Shown piece after piece: positions 9,826-17,059 of a DNA stretch of 17,059 bases (the stretch's first letter is position 1; every line of letters starts with the position of its first letter). The DNA is from Phoronis ovalis (lineage: Eukaryota > Phoronida > Phoronidae). The notes under the pieces were generated by a model. It saw nothing but the letters and a program-made list of their open reading frames with translations. It did not search any database and was not told the DNA's origin. The DNA lies in NCBI GenBank assembly GCA_028565635.1, contig JAOXYB010021903.1:1-17059 (forward strand), read 5' to 3'. Both the position numbers and the translations under genes were made by a program.

Positions 9826-10858
9826 GTAAGCCACATAAATACTCAATTGAATGTTGAACAGATCATGCCACTATTTTTACTTCACTGGTGATACAGAGAC
9901 TCTCCTTATTTCGTATAGGATAAAAAAAATAATTTTTGTGATATCTTAAGGAAAAAGAAAGACATCAGGAATAACTACATTTTGATATTTCACAACATGC
10001 AGTTTCTTACGAGGTTTAAAAAATTGCGTGGAAATTTTACCTTAAAAAAAACATCTTCATCAGTTCGATTGAGTCATTTACCTGTAAATTCACCTAATGA
10101 GAATTCAAAGCTGTTTATTATATTGAATTTATGATTTTTAACCCTTTTTTGCCGGAGACTGTGCATTGGGGAAAATTAGAAATGTAGGCATTTTAGAGGA
10201 ATTATATTTCTCCCAAGTTATGCTCATGATCTCAAGAGCACATTGTTGGTTTAGAACTTAGTCACTTTTACACAGTGATCACAATGTAGGTGATGAGCAG
10301 AAATTTAGATATAAAACTGAATCTTACTGTGAACTGTAAGATAGTTCTACTGTAGTCTTCTTACCACATCATCCTCAGTATATTCTGGTTTGTCAAGAAA
10401 AATCTCATGAGAAGTCTTACTTTTACTATATCTACATCTCCTCTTACAAAATCAAAAGAAAGATTCTTGATAGCTAGCTCTCTGTTGCTTAACAGTAAGA
10501 TTTAGTTTTAGATTATCACTAATATGATGTGACATCAAGTGAATGGTCGTGCTGGTATGTTCATTTCTACCATTTGCACTGAGATGCTACCCTGTCATAT
10601 TGTGATTTGTTATGTAATAAATAGCTAAATCAAGGGCACAGTACCACATACCACCATGATGTCACAGGAGCCACAGGACATTGCAAACAATAGTAATATA
10701 CTGTTGATTTCAATGAAAAACTGATATTCTGAAACTTGCTTACTTTATATTAAGAAAGCATTCATGTTGAGAGAGAATGCACCATTGTAAATTGATAGCT
10801 GAGTCTGCGTAGGTGGCAGTACTTTACAATATAACATATCATTGCGTCGTTTCATGCA

Positions 10859-10988
10859 AAGACGATATGATGTCTGCATAATTTGAAGATGGATTGATGA
10901 AAGCCATAGGTGGGGGTGCTATAGGCTACATTAAATTTTAGATTGGCCTTGAAAGTGGGTCAACTGCTAAAATTCTTCATTTTTGCAG
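10859..10988 (+). repeat. Degenerate direct repeat, copy A
   Basis: Pairs with 11224-11357. Both copies run from AAGACGA to TGCAG and share, in order, TGGATT, TGGG, CTA-AT, ATTTTAGA, a G-CCTTGAAA block and GTCAA. Lengths are 130 and 134 bp, about 365 bp apart. Aligned by eye; identity is moderate with gaps. Confidence 0.45.
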
Positions 10989-11223
10989 CCATCAAAACTA
11001 CATCAAAACAGGTCAAGCTTGATTTTGACATGTTTGAATAGTTTGACCCCAAAATGGTATTCTTTATCTTACAGTAGCAGTTTCAGTTTTTATCAGATCA
11101 TCTTGTTACAGGGTAAATACATATCAAAATATAGGTTAGATGTTAGGTTAATTTGACAGATCACTTCCAATATGACCGACTGGCAGCCATGTTTGTTCCC
11201 AATACAGTACTTCTATGACCGCT

Positions 11224-11357
11224 AAGACGAAGCATTGCTTGAATGATTCAAAGGTGGATTTAAGATAATTGTCATAAATGGGCAGGTGTTACGGACTAGA
11301 TGGTATTTTAGAATGACCTTGAAAATTGTGTCAAACGCCTATCTGAAATGTCTGCAG
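11224..11357 (+). repeat. Degenerate direct repeat, copy B
   Basis: Second member of the pair with 10859-10988, in the same order and orientation. The stretch around ATTTTAGAATGACCTTGAAA (11305-11324) is the best-conserved part. It is probably an old interspersed or tandem element in the intron; no coding potential. Confidence 0.45.
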
Positions 11358-12525
11358 TGACTGTATCTAGTAAATCAGAAAGTGTCATTGGTGTTGTCTC
11401 TGTTAAATTTTTCATTAAAAATTGTCTACCTTCATATTGCTGTTAATGTGAAATTAATGAATTTAATACTACGAATTTGTTTGATGTAAAAATAAACTAC
11501 ATTTTACATTGAAAACTGCTCAAGGTCAATCTTATGCCATTAAAAAAAGCATGGTTTTTCTAATAAATTTGATGTATTTGGCACTTTCAATTTGTGTAAA
11601 ATTCAATCTGCTAAAATCAGTACATCTATAATTGATATGGTCATGTGTTCAGTATAGGTGTTGATTTATATGGCAGCCTTGCTGTATGTTCCCCAGGGAG
11701 TTGAGATCTCAGAGTGAACAGGCCTATAAGCAGGTAGCGTAATTGTGTATACACCCTACATGTATATACTGTTACCTTTATATCAAATTCAAACTTAATG
11801 TTTATGTAAAGATCTTTGATTTACTCGTTAAGATATAGGGCTGTATGTAAGTATTATGTATGATATACAAAGATTTACTTCCAGCTGTTACATACAGAAG
11901 TTATTTACCTGTCTGTCTTAAAAGACAAATATTAATTCAAATTAATTGTTTAAAAATTTACAAGATTTACTGTTGAATATTTTTATTTTCCACGAAACAT
12001 TTAGGCCTTATCACCTAGTGACTAAAAGATTGATATTTACTAGAAAAGTGCAAGGGTTAATTTTAGCTGATGTTTTTCTCATTGGAGTTTTAATATCATT
12101 TACTGAAATGTACTGTATCTGAGAAATTTCCTGCCAATTAAAATATCAGTGTTAATAGCTATATATTTCATAGTGTACTAACCAAAAAAATATCCCAATT
12201 AAGAGACAAATGTTAGAAACACATGCTTACATCTTTGCCTTGCAGGTATGCAAACATGTAATGTTAAGTATGGTTTAAAATAATCTCATAAAAACAAATA
12301 GAAAGCCTTATTTGATGGATGGCTATATACTGTATATGTAGTAATATGAAAGTATCCAGAGAATTGTGAGCATCAAAAATGTAAGATGCATAAAAAAATG
12401 CATGAGCAGCTCAACTAGGATTTTCAGTAGTAACCAAAAGAATTTCTGATCACTTGCCATGGGTATTGATTAATTATAATGATCCACTGATTAAGTTTCA
12501 TTGGTAGTTTAAGGTAAACAACTTT

Positions 12526-12562
12526 TATAAGGCCTGGTACCATTAAAAAAGCTTGCTTAGTT
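12526..12562 (+). promoter_or_regulatory. Candidate core promoter (TATA-like box and Inr-like site) for the nested EGFR-like gene
   Basis: TATAAG at 12526-12531, within TTTTATAAGG, is followed by TTAGTT at 12557-12562. This is close to the arthropod initiator TCAGTY, with its A about 33 bp downstream of the box. A start at 12559 would give a 136-nt leader. Alternatively the cttgcag ending at 12586 is an acceptor for an upstream non-coding exon. Motif-based only. Confidence 0.35.
12531..12546 (+). repeat. Upstream copy of a 16-bp near-direct repeat flanking the EGFR-like gene
   Basis: GGCCTGGTACCATTAA matches GGCCTGGAGCTATTAA at 16726-16741 in 13 of 16 positions. The pair brackets the coding region. 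It could be a decayed target-site duplication or chance. Confidence 0.35.
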
Positions 12563-12608
12563 TATTACATTAAATATTGCTTGCAGTACACACTTCATTG
12601 TGACTCTG

Positions 12609-12684
12609 ATGACTATCACAAGAAACTTGAAATTTTTATTTCCTGCAAAAACACATGTCGAACTGGGAGATTGAGATTTCATAG
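12609..12684 (+). promoter_or_regulatory. Two upstream ORFs in the presumed leader of the EGFR-like gene
   Basis: An ATG at 12609 opens 21 codons ending TGA at 12674. A second ATG at 12655 opens 9 codons ending TAG at 12684. Neither is in the receptor frame and both end before its ATG at 12695. If the leader covers them they could damp translation. Their use is inferred. Confidence 0.4.
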
Positions 12685-12694
12685 AAACATCACA

Positions 12695-12748
12695 ATGCGG
12701 ATATTTGTTCTAATTTGTGCAGCTTTATTTATGCAGCATCTATCATGT
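12695..12748 (+). other. Signal peptide of the EGFR-like receptor
   Basis: MRIFVLICAALFMQHLSC: a short basic start, a hydrophobic core and small residues before the likely cut near S17/C18. It fixes ATG 12695 as the start, since the open frame upstream lacks an ATG. Confidence 0.85.
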
Positions 12749-15700
12749 GAGTTTACTGAAGTGATTAAGATTGCTAACAATGTTATTTGTCCTGGAACCC
12801 AATTTGGGCCATTTATTGACTGCTCTGATTACTGTTACGAAAATCTCCTTAAGCGATATGGTCATAACTGTACATACATTGATGGAAATCTTGAAATTGT
12901 GTTTCCTGATAATGCATTTGTTGCACACGATTTTAATTTCTTGTCAACTATCCGTGAGGTCTCTGGATATGTTTTGATTAAACATGCTGTGTCAAGTATT
13001 CCTTTAATAAATTTATCTGTCATTCAAGGACTTCAACAGTTTCATTATCTAGGTTTAAACTATAGTGTTTTCATTGCTGAGAACTATCACTATGATTTTG
13101 ACATAGGACTTGTGGAATTACAGTTACCAACTTTACAGTATATATTTTCTGGTCATGTGTTGATAGCTCAAAATAGGAAGTTATGTTGTGTTAACACTAT
13201 TCATTGGAGTGATATTTTACTGGATGTCGATAAACAAAATGTCACCGTAATTGATAATTATCCGGAAGAAAGAGATGTTTGTCACTCTGATTGCAAAGGC
13301 CATTGTTGGGGTGTCTCGCAGCATATGTGTCAAAGTGTGAAAAAGCAATGTGATGCTTCATGTTTTCGAAATCAATGCTTCAAATTGGGGCCTGATGGGT
13401 GTTGTGACTCAGCGTGTACTGGAGGCTGTACAGGATCTTCCTCATCAGACTGTAATTCTTGTTTTGTGTTTGGCAACAATGGAACTTGTCAGTATGATTG
13501 TGAACATTACGCGTATTATCCTGATGATTGTGTATTAAAAGTATTTTGTACTGATAAATGTCATCCCAGTTTGTTAACATTGAACTATGACTGTGTGAAA
13601 TCATGCCCGACAGGTCATAGAGCAGACTTGCGTAGTAAAATTTGCATATCATCCAAAGGCTCATTTTCAAAAGTCTGTCCAGGAACTGACCATGTATGGC
13701 CACATACATATGTGAATTCAGAAAATATTCACTCATTTGTAAACTGCACATATGTGAATGGAAGTTTGAAGATATTGAATGAATCTATGTACGGTGTTCA
13801 AGAACTTGAACAACCTCTACCACCATTGTCCTTGCATGAATTGAGTGCCTTGAAAAACATTCAGGAAGTTAAGGCTAATGTGATGATTCAAGGCAATCAT
13901 CCTGAGCTAAAAAATCTATCCTTTCTTAGTTCATTAAAAATTATACATGGAGTTGGTAGAAGGAATCGTGCAGCTTTGGACATCAAACATACACTGCTTG
14001 AGAGCTTGGAACTAAAATATCTTAAAGAAATTAAAAACGGAAATGTAGAAATTTCAAATAATTCAAAACTTTGTTTTGTTAATTCTATCAAATTTATAAG
14101 TTTATTTCAGTCCAATTTACAAAAGTTGACTATTAATAATAATAAACTCTATTCTGTTTGTCAACAAGAACATCAATTTTGTGACAGTAAATGCTCTGAT
14201 TTGGGTTGCTGGGGATTAGGACCTAGGAACTGTTTGTCCTACAATGATTTAAATGGGAACAGATGGTGTGATAACTCCACGCATGAGTGCAATTTGTGCC
14301 ATGAAGAGTGCGCTAGCAATTGTTCTGGCCCTGGTGCAAGTGATTGTGATGCATGTAAACATGTGATTGAGAATGGAGAATGCAGAAAACAGTGTTCAAA
14401 AGGAAACTATGCTAATGGAAGTAATATTTGTGCTCTGTGTAGTAAAGTCTGTCACAATGGTTGTTCAGGACCTGGTGAATATATTGTAGAGGGAGGCTGT
14501 AATGATTGTTTGTTACGTTTTCGCGAGAACAAAACGCATATTCGCTGTCTTAATGCATTATCGGTTTGTGGTGATGGATATTTTAATAAAACCTTAGATC
14601 TATCTATAAAAGGAAATATTTCAGATTCTAATAGGCAGCTTAAGGAAAAGTGTTCAAACTGGAACTTGAGTCGGCCAGTTGTAATTCCAAGACTTGAATG
14701 TGTGGGATGCGATTCAGAATGTTTAACTTGTGATGGAGAAGGTCCTATGCATTGTTTAGAATGCAAACATATCAAGCACCAAGGAATTTGTGTAGCTAAA
14801 TGTCCTTTGCCATATTTTGCTGACGAAAATTCTGGAAATTGTACACCTTGCCATGGTGAATGTGATGAAAAGGAAGGGTGTACAGGACCACTAAGCTTAG
14901 ACTGTAAAGCATGTAAAAATTTCAAAATTTTTCTTGATGAACCACTGTATGATTGCATACTTAAATGTCCGCCAAATAAGCCATATTCTATTCGTAAAGC
15001 TAACACAGAAGATGATGTTTGTGTTAATGATGTGACATTACACATAGCTGTTCCCTGTAGTTTGGGAGGACTTTTATTGATATTGGTTATTATATGGTGT
15101 ATATGGAAGAAAAATTCCACCAGTGATATTTATGAAATTGTTGCCAGAGTATCGGGCGTTGAAGAAAGTGTAGCGATTGATGTAGGAGAAACAAAGCCTG
15201 ATTTGTCTCGCTTGCGACTTATTCAGGAGAATGAAATGAAAATAGGAGATCTTATCGGTTCAGGAGCTTTTGGTAGTGTTTACAAAGGCTTCTGGCTTCC
15301 AGCTAATGAAAATGTGAAGATACCTGTTGCGATAAAAGTATTGCATCCTAAATGCAGTCAAAGCCAGGAACTGTTAATGGAAGCTAGAGTTATGTCGTCT
15401 GTGAATCATACCTGTTGTGTGCGAATTTTAGCCGTTTGCATGGGAACTCGCATGATGCTTGTCACTCAACTAATGCCATCGGGAAGCTTGTTAAAGTACA
15501 TACGAAGCCATAAAGAAAGGTGTAATTCGAAAGTATTTATGAATTGGTGTACCCAGATTGCCAAGGGAATGTCTTTTTTAGAAAGTCATAATATTGTGCA
15601 TCGAGATCTTGCAGCTAGAAATGTTTTAGTTCAAAGCAATGCACAAGTGAAAATCACTGATTTTGGATTGGCTAAAATGCTAAGTTGTGAAGATCCGGAG

Positions 15701-16696
15701 TACCATATCAAACAGGACAAATTGCCAATTCGATGGCTTGCCCTTGAATGCATCACTGACAGAGTGTACACTATTAAGTCGGATGTTTGGAGTTTTGGTG
15801 TAACGCTGTGGGAACTGTTTACATGCGGAGAAAATCCTTTTGCAAATGTCGCACTTAAGGATATCCCCGACATGTTAAAAAGAGGGGAAAGATTAAGTCA
15901 GCCTAAAATCTGTACTATTGACATGTATGTTCTTATGATCAGATGTTGGATGCTGGATCCCGAATGTCGACCAAATTTTAAGGATTTGACTGAAGAATTA
16001 TCCAATATGGCACATGATCCTGGTCGATACTTAGTTATTAGGGGCGATAAGCTTATGAGAGAACCCCGTCGTAGTAATGCTGGTGAATTAGATGAAGTTG
16101 GATATTTGAAACCAACAGAATCTGCTGAAAAAGGTGAAAAGCATGAAGATGTACAAATAAAAAATGAATGTATGGTTGATGATGACAAGTGCAATATATC
16201 TGACAGTGAAGAAAGAAAAAATTGGCAGAAAGGTGCCAAGCAGCTAGAAAATGCACATTATAGCTTAAATGTTGAAAGTGAAATAGTTCCTAACAAAGAG
16301 CACCTTCCAAGTGCAGATATAAGTAACAGATGCCATGAATATGTAAATCAGGCTGGGGTGGCACAACCTTATGTAACAAGGATTGAAGGTAAAAGTCAAA
16401 TAAATCAAAGTTTAGGGAGGCAGTATCCAAATGCTGAAAGATGTTTTCTCAGTGAAAGTGACGAATGTCGTGAATATGAAAATCTGGCTATGATGGCACA
16501 GCCTGTTATTTCAAGGATAGAAGATGAAAGTCCAATAAGTCATAGTATAGGCGGGCTATCTCCAAGTGCAGAATGCAGTGTTTGCAATGAAGGTGCCAAA
16601 TGTACCAACACTTTAATAGTTGAAGATGAAAGAGAGGATATGGAAATTGACTTTTCAAAATTTAATTTCTCTGATACAAAAGAAACTCACATCTAG
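12695..16696 (+). CDS. Intronless EGFR/ErbB-type receptor tyrosine kinase, 1333 aa, nested in Rme-8 intron 20
   Basis: A type I membrane receptor that would bind an EGF-like ligand and phosphorylate tyrosines to feed Ras/MAPK signalling (family knowledge). Seen: signal peptide 1-18; L1 about 58-195; cysteine-rich 1 196-328; L2 about 350-488; extended insect-type cysteine-rich 2 489-782; transmembrane helix 784-804; kinase about 849-1105. Key residues: GSGAFGSV 855-862, K881, E896, gatekeeper T924, HRDLAARN 969-976 (D971), DFG 989-991, activation-loop Y1003. The tail has Y1137, Y1189, Y1216, Y1226, Y1244 and Y1261. MMLVTQLMP, LALECI and RYLVIRGD are EGFR-like. Start: ATG 12695, with A at -3, is the first in-frame ATG after the TAA at 12515 and begins the signal peptide. 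There are no introns or stops over 4 kb, unlike usual insect EGFR genes, so it is probably a functional retrocopy (inference). It could also be the only EGFR of a lineage that lost its introns. Confidence 0.95.
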   Translation: MRIFVLICAALFMQHLSCEFTEVIKIANNVICPGTQFGPFIDCSDYCYENLLKRYGHNCTYIDGNLEIVFPDNAFVAHDFNFLSTIREVSGYVLIKHAVSSIPLINLSVIQGLQQFHYLGLNYSVFIAENYHYDFDIGLVELQLPTLQYIFSGHVLIAQNRKLCCVNTIHWSDILLDVDKQNVTVIDNYPEERDVCHSDCKGHCWGVSQHMCQSVKKQCDASCFRNQCFKLGPDGCCDSACTGGCTGSSSSDCNSCFVFGNNGTCQYDCEHYAYYPDDCVLKVFCTDKCHPSLLTLNYDCVKSCPTGHRADLRSKICISSKGSFSKVCPGTDHVWPHTYVNSENIHSFVNCTYVNGSLKILNESMYGVQELEQPLPPLSLHELSALKNIQEVKANVMIQGNHPELKNLSFLSSLKIIHGVGRRNRAALDIKHTLLESLELKYLKEIKNGNVEISNNSKLCFVNSIKFISLFQSNLQKLTINNNKLYSVCQQEHQFCDSKCSDLGCWGLGPRNCLSYNDLNGNRWCDNSTHECNLCHEECASNCSGPGASDCDACKHVIENGECRKQCSKGNYANGSNICALCSKVCHNGCSGPGEYIVEGGCNDCLLRFRENKTHIRCLNALSVCGDGYFNKTLDLSIKGNISDSNRQLKEKCSNWNLSRPVVIPRLECVGCDSECLTCDGEGPMHCLECKHIKHQGICVAKCPLPYFADENSGNCTPCHGECDEKEGCTGPLSLDCKACKNFKIFLDEPLYDCILKCPPNKPYSIRKANTEDDVCVNDVTLHIAVPCSLGGLLLILVIIWCIWKKNSTSDIYEIVARVSGVEESVAIDVGETKPDLSRLRLIQENEMKIGDLIGSGAFGSVYKGFWLPANENVKIPVAIKVLHPKCSQSQELLMEARVMSSVNHTCCVRILAVCMGTRMMLVTQLMPSGSLLKYIRSHKERCNSKVFMNWCTQIAKGMSFLESHNIVHRDLAARNVLVQSNAQVKITDFGLAKMLSCEDPEYHIKQDKLPIRWLALECITDRVYTIKSDVWSFGVTLWELFTCGENPFANVALKDIPDMLKRGERLSQPKICTIDMYVLMIRCWMLDPECRPNFKDLTEELSNMAHDPGRYLVIRGDKLMREPRRSNAGELDEVGYLKPTESAEKGEKHEDVQIKNECMVDDDKCNISDSEERKNWQKGAKQLENAHYSLNVESEIVPNKEHLPSADISNRCHEYVNQAGVAQPYVTRIEGKSQINQSLGRQYPNAERCFLSESDECREYENLAMMAQPVISRIEDESPISHSIGGLSPSAECSVCNEGAKCTNTLIVEDEREDMEIDFSKFNFSDTKETHI
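15044..15106 (+). other. Transmembrane helix of the EGFR-like receptor
   Basis: Residues 784-804, about 21 hydrophobic residues (GGLLLILVIIW in the middle), followed at once by KK as a stop-transfer signal. It separates the cysteine-rich ectodomain from the juxtamembrane and kinase regions. Confidence 0.9.
15239..16012 (+). other. Tyrosine kinase domain of the EGFR-like receptor
   Basis: Residues about 849-1105. The glycine loop, VAIK lysine (K881), helix C glutamate (E896), HRDLAARN, DFG and the LALE version of APE are all present, so catalysis is predicted. The position of EGFR Cys797 is Ser (MPSGSLL). The LPIRW and SDVWSFGV motifs are standard for receptor tyrosine kinases. Confidence 0.95.
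16331..16600 (+). repeat. 45-codon tandem duplication in the receptor tail
   Basis: Copy 1, 16331-16465 (from C1213), and copy 2, 16466-16600 (from C1258), align without gaps over the first 37 codons with 18 identical residues. Shared landmarks are C-x-E-Y-x-N, AQP, RIE, S-x-I and P-x-AE. Each carries a YxN site: EYVNQ at Y1216 and EYENL at Y1261. Confidence 0.75.
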
Positions 16697-16725
16697 TAAT
16701 TTATTTTAGCATTTTAACTGTATTT

Positions 16726-16748
16726 GGCCTGGAGCTATTAACCAGGCC
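16726..16748 (+). other. GC-rich hairpin in the 3' UTR of the EGFR-like gene
   Basis: GGCCTGG (16726-16732), a 9-nt loop, then CCAGGCC (16742-16748): a perfect 7-bp stem in AT-rich surroundings, starting 30 nt after the stop codon. Its left arm plus loop is also the downstream copy of the 16-bp flanking repeat. Confidence 0.6.
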
Positions 16749-16774
16749 TTTTAAAATATTTCAACAGATTCCTA

Positions 16775-16780
16775 AATAAA
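16775..16780 (+). terminator. Polyadenylation signal AATAAA of the EGFR-like gene
   Basis: Canonical AATAAA 79 nt after the stop codon. Cleavage would fall near 16790-16810, with a T-rich stretch (cattttttctttt-like) from about 16831. On the same strand it could also cause premature polyadenylation of Rme-8 transcripts. Confidence 0.65.
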
Positions 16781-16799
16781 AACTATTCAGAAAGAAAAG

Positions 16800-17059
16800 C
16801 TCAATATGGAAAGAAAATGAAAATGTAAAACATTTTTCTTTTGCATGTATCCCTATGTTAGTGCATACTATAGCACTAGTTATTTTGTACACCACCTGTT
16901 TCTTGTAAGTTTCTTAAGAATTACAAGTGTAGAAAAAAATATGTGCCGATATGTATTTAATTCTTAACTACATTAATATTATAACTAGATAGCCTTTTAG
17001 CAAAGGCAGGGTTGCTCAAATTGGCTTTTATGAACGTTAAATGACCTCCAAATTATCTT
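16800..17059 (+). other. Continuation of Rme-8 intron 20 to the window edge
   Basis: AT-rich; no exon of either gene recognised. A small inverted repeat, TAGTGC with GCACTA, lies near 16859-16876. Confidence 0.65.

Larger units (their letters stand above)
9826..12520 (+). other. 5' part of Rme-8 intron 20, about 2.7 kb without a gene
   Basis: AT-rich with frequent stops in all frames. I searched it for the next Rme-8 exon and for upstream coding exons of the nested receptor and found none. It holds a degenerate direct-repeat pair (listed separately). Phrases such as ggttagatgttaggttaattt and ggcagccatg suggest old transposon debris. Non-coding exons of the nested gene cannot be excluded. Confidence 0.65.

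Noticed and set aside
9370-10442. Shared 13-mer ATCTACATCTCCT at 9370 and 10430
   Set aside because: A few matches of this length are expected by chance in 17 kb of AT-rich DNA, and the flanks do not align.
9825-12674. Splicing of the last visible Rme-8 exon to the acceptor at 12586, giving an RME-8/EGFR fusion protein
   Set aside because: From the phase-2 end of that exon, joining at 12587 puts translation in the frame of the first uORF, which stops at 12674, not in the receptor frame.
12581-12694. N-terminal extension of the EGFR-like ORF starting at 12581
   Set aside because: It begins with TTG, not ATG, and the text before 12695 has no signal-peptide character. A proper signal peptide starts exactly at ATG 12695.
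13380-13751. Minus-strand open frame of 123 codons
   Set aside because: Antisense to the cysteine-rich region of the receptor gene; no independent evidence.
14452-15120. Minus-strand open frame of 222 codons
   Set aside because: It is antisense to the cysteine-rich ectodomain and transmembrane part of the receptor; no recognisable domain. A shadow of the plus-strand gene.
12695-16696. Processed pseudogene interpretation of the EGFR-like copy
   Set aside because: There is no stop or frameshift in 1333 codons, all kinase catalytic residues are kept and the signal peptide and transmembrane helix are intact, which is unlikely for an old neutral copy.
2201-17052. Shared 12-mer ATGACCTCCAAA at 2201 and 17041
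   Set aside because: Flanking sequence is unrelated; compatible with chance.

Overview
This is a eukaryotic nuclear window, AT-rich, with standard GT-AG introns of about 0.2-0.7 kb. Both genes look arthropod, most likely from an insect: the receptor kinase carries the insect-type third cysteine-rich block and insect-like kinase wording, and the host gene is conserved Rme-8. No species can be named from the sequence alone. I see no prokaryotic, viral, rRNA, tRNA or CRISPR features.

Host gene, + strand, 39 to beyond the right edge. Twenty consecutive internal exons (39-9825) encode 875 codons plus two bases of RME-8/DNAJC13, the endosomal J-domain protein. All 20 join in one frame across 19 internal introns. 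They run from the end of the N-terminal PH-like region, through the helical-repeat body and the first IWN motif, to a GYF_2-type domain. The start codon, the J domain and the C-terminal half lie outside the window. The last visible exon ends in phase 2 and no following exon was found, so intron 20 is longer than 7.2 kb.

Nested gene, + strand, 12695-16696. Inside intron 20 lies one uninterrupted 1333-codon ORF encoding a complete EGFR/ErbB-type receptor tyrosine kinase: signal peptide, L1, cysteine-rich 1, L2, extended cysteine-rich 2, transmembrane helix, kinase domain with all catalytic residues, and a tyrosine-bearing tail. Insect EGFR genes normally have several introns, so this is best explained as a retroposed EGFR copy (inference). 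The intact 4-kb frame argues that it is a functional gene and not a pseudogene. A TATA-like box and Inr-like site lie 130-170 bp upstream, and an AATAAA lies 79 bp after the stop. Its ectodomain departs from EGFR in the domain II dimerisation arm and in the cysteines before L2. Its tail holds a 45-residue tandem duplication with a YxN motif in each copy.

The remaining intron sequence is mostly unremarkable. Exceptions are a degenerate ~130-bp direct-repeat pair in intron 20 (10859-10988 and 11224-11357), a palindrome-rich repeat candidate shared between introns 5 and 14, and a CpG-containing patch with a TATAAAAG box in intron 7.

The arrangement is notable because RME-8 works in early endosomes, where EGFR-family receptors are sorted. 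The host gene thus encodes trafficking machinery for the class of protein encoded in its own intron. Whether this is more than coincidence cannot be seen here.
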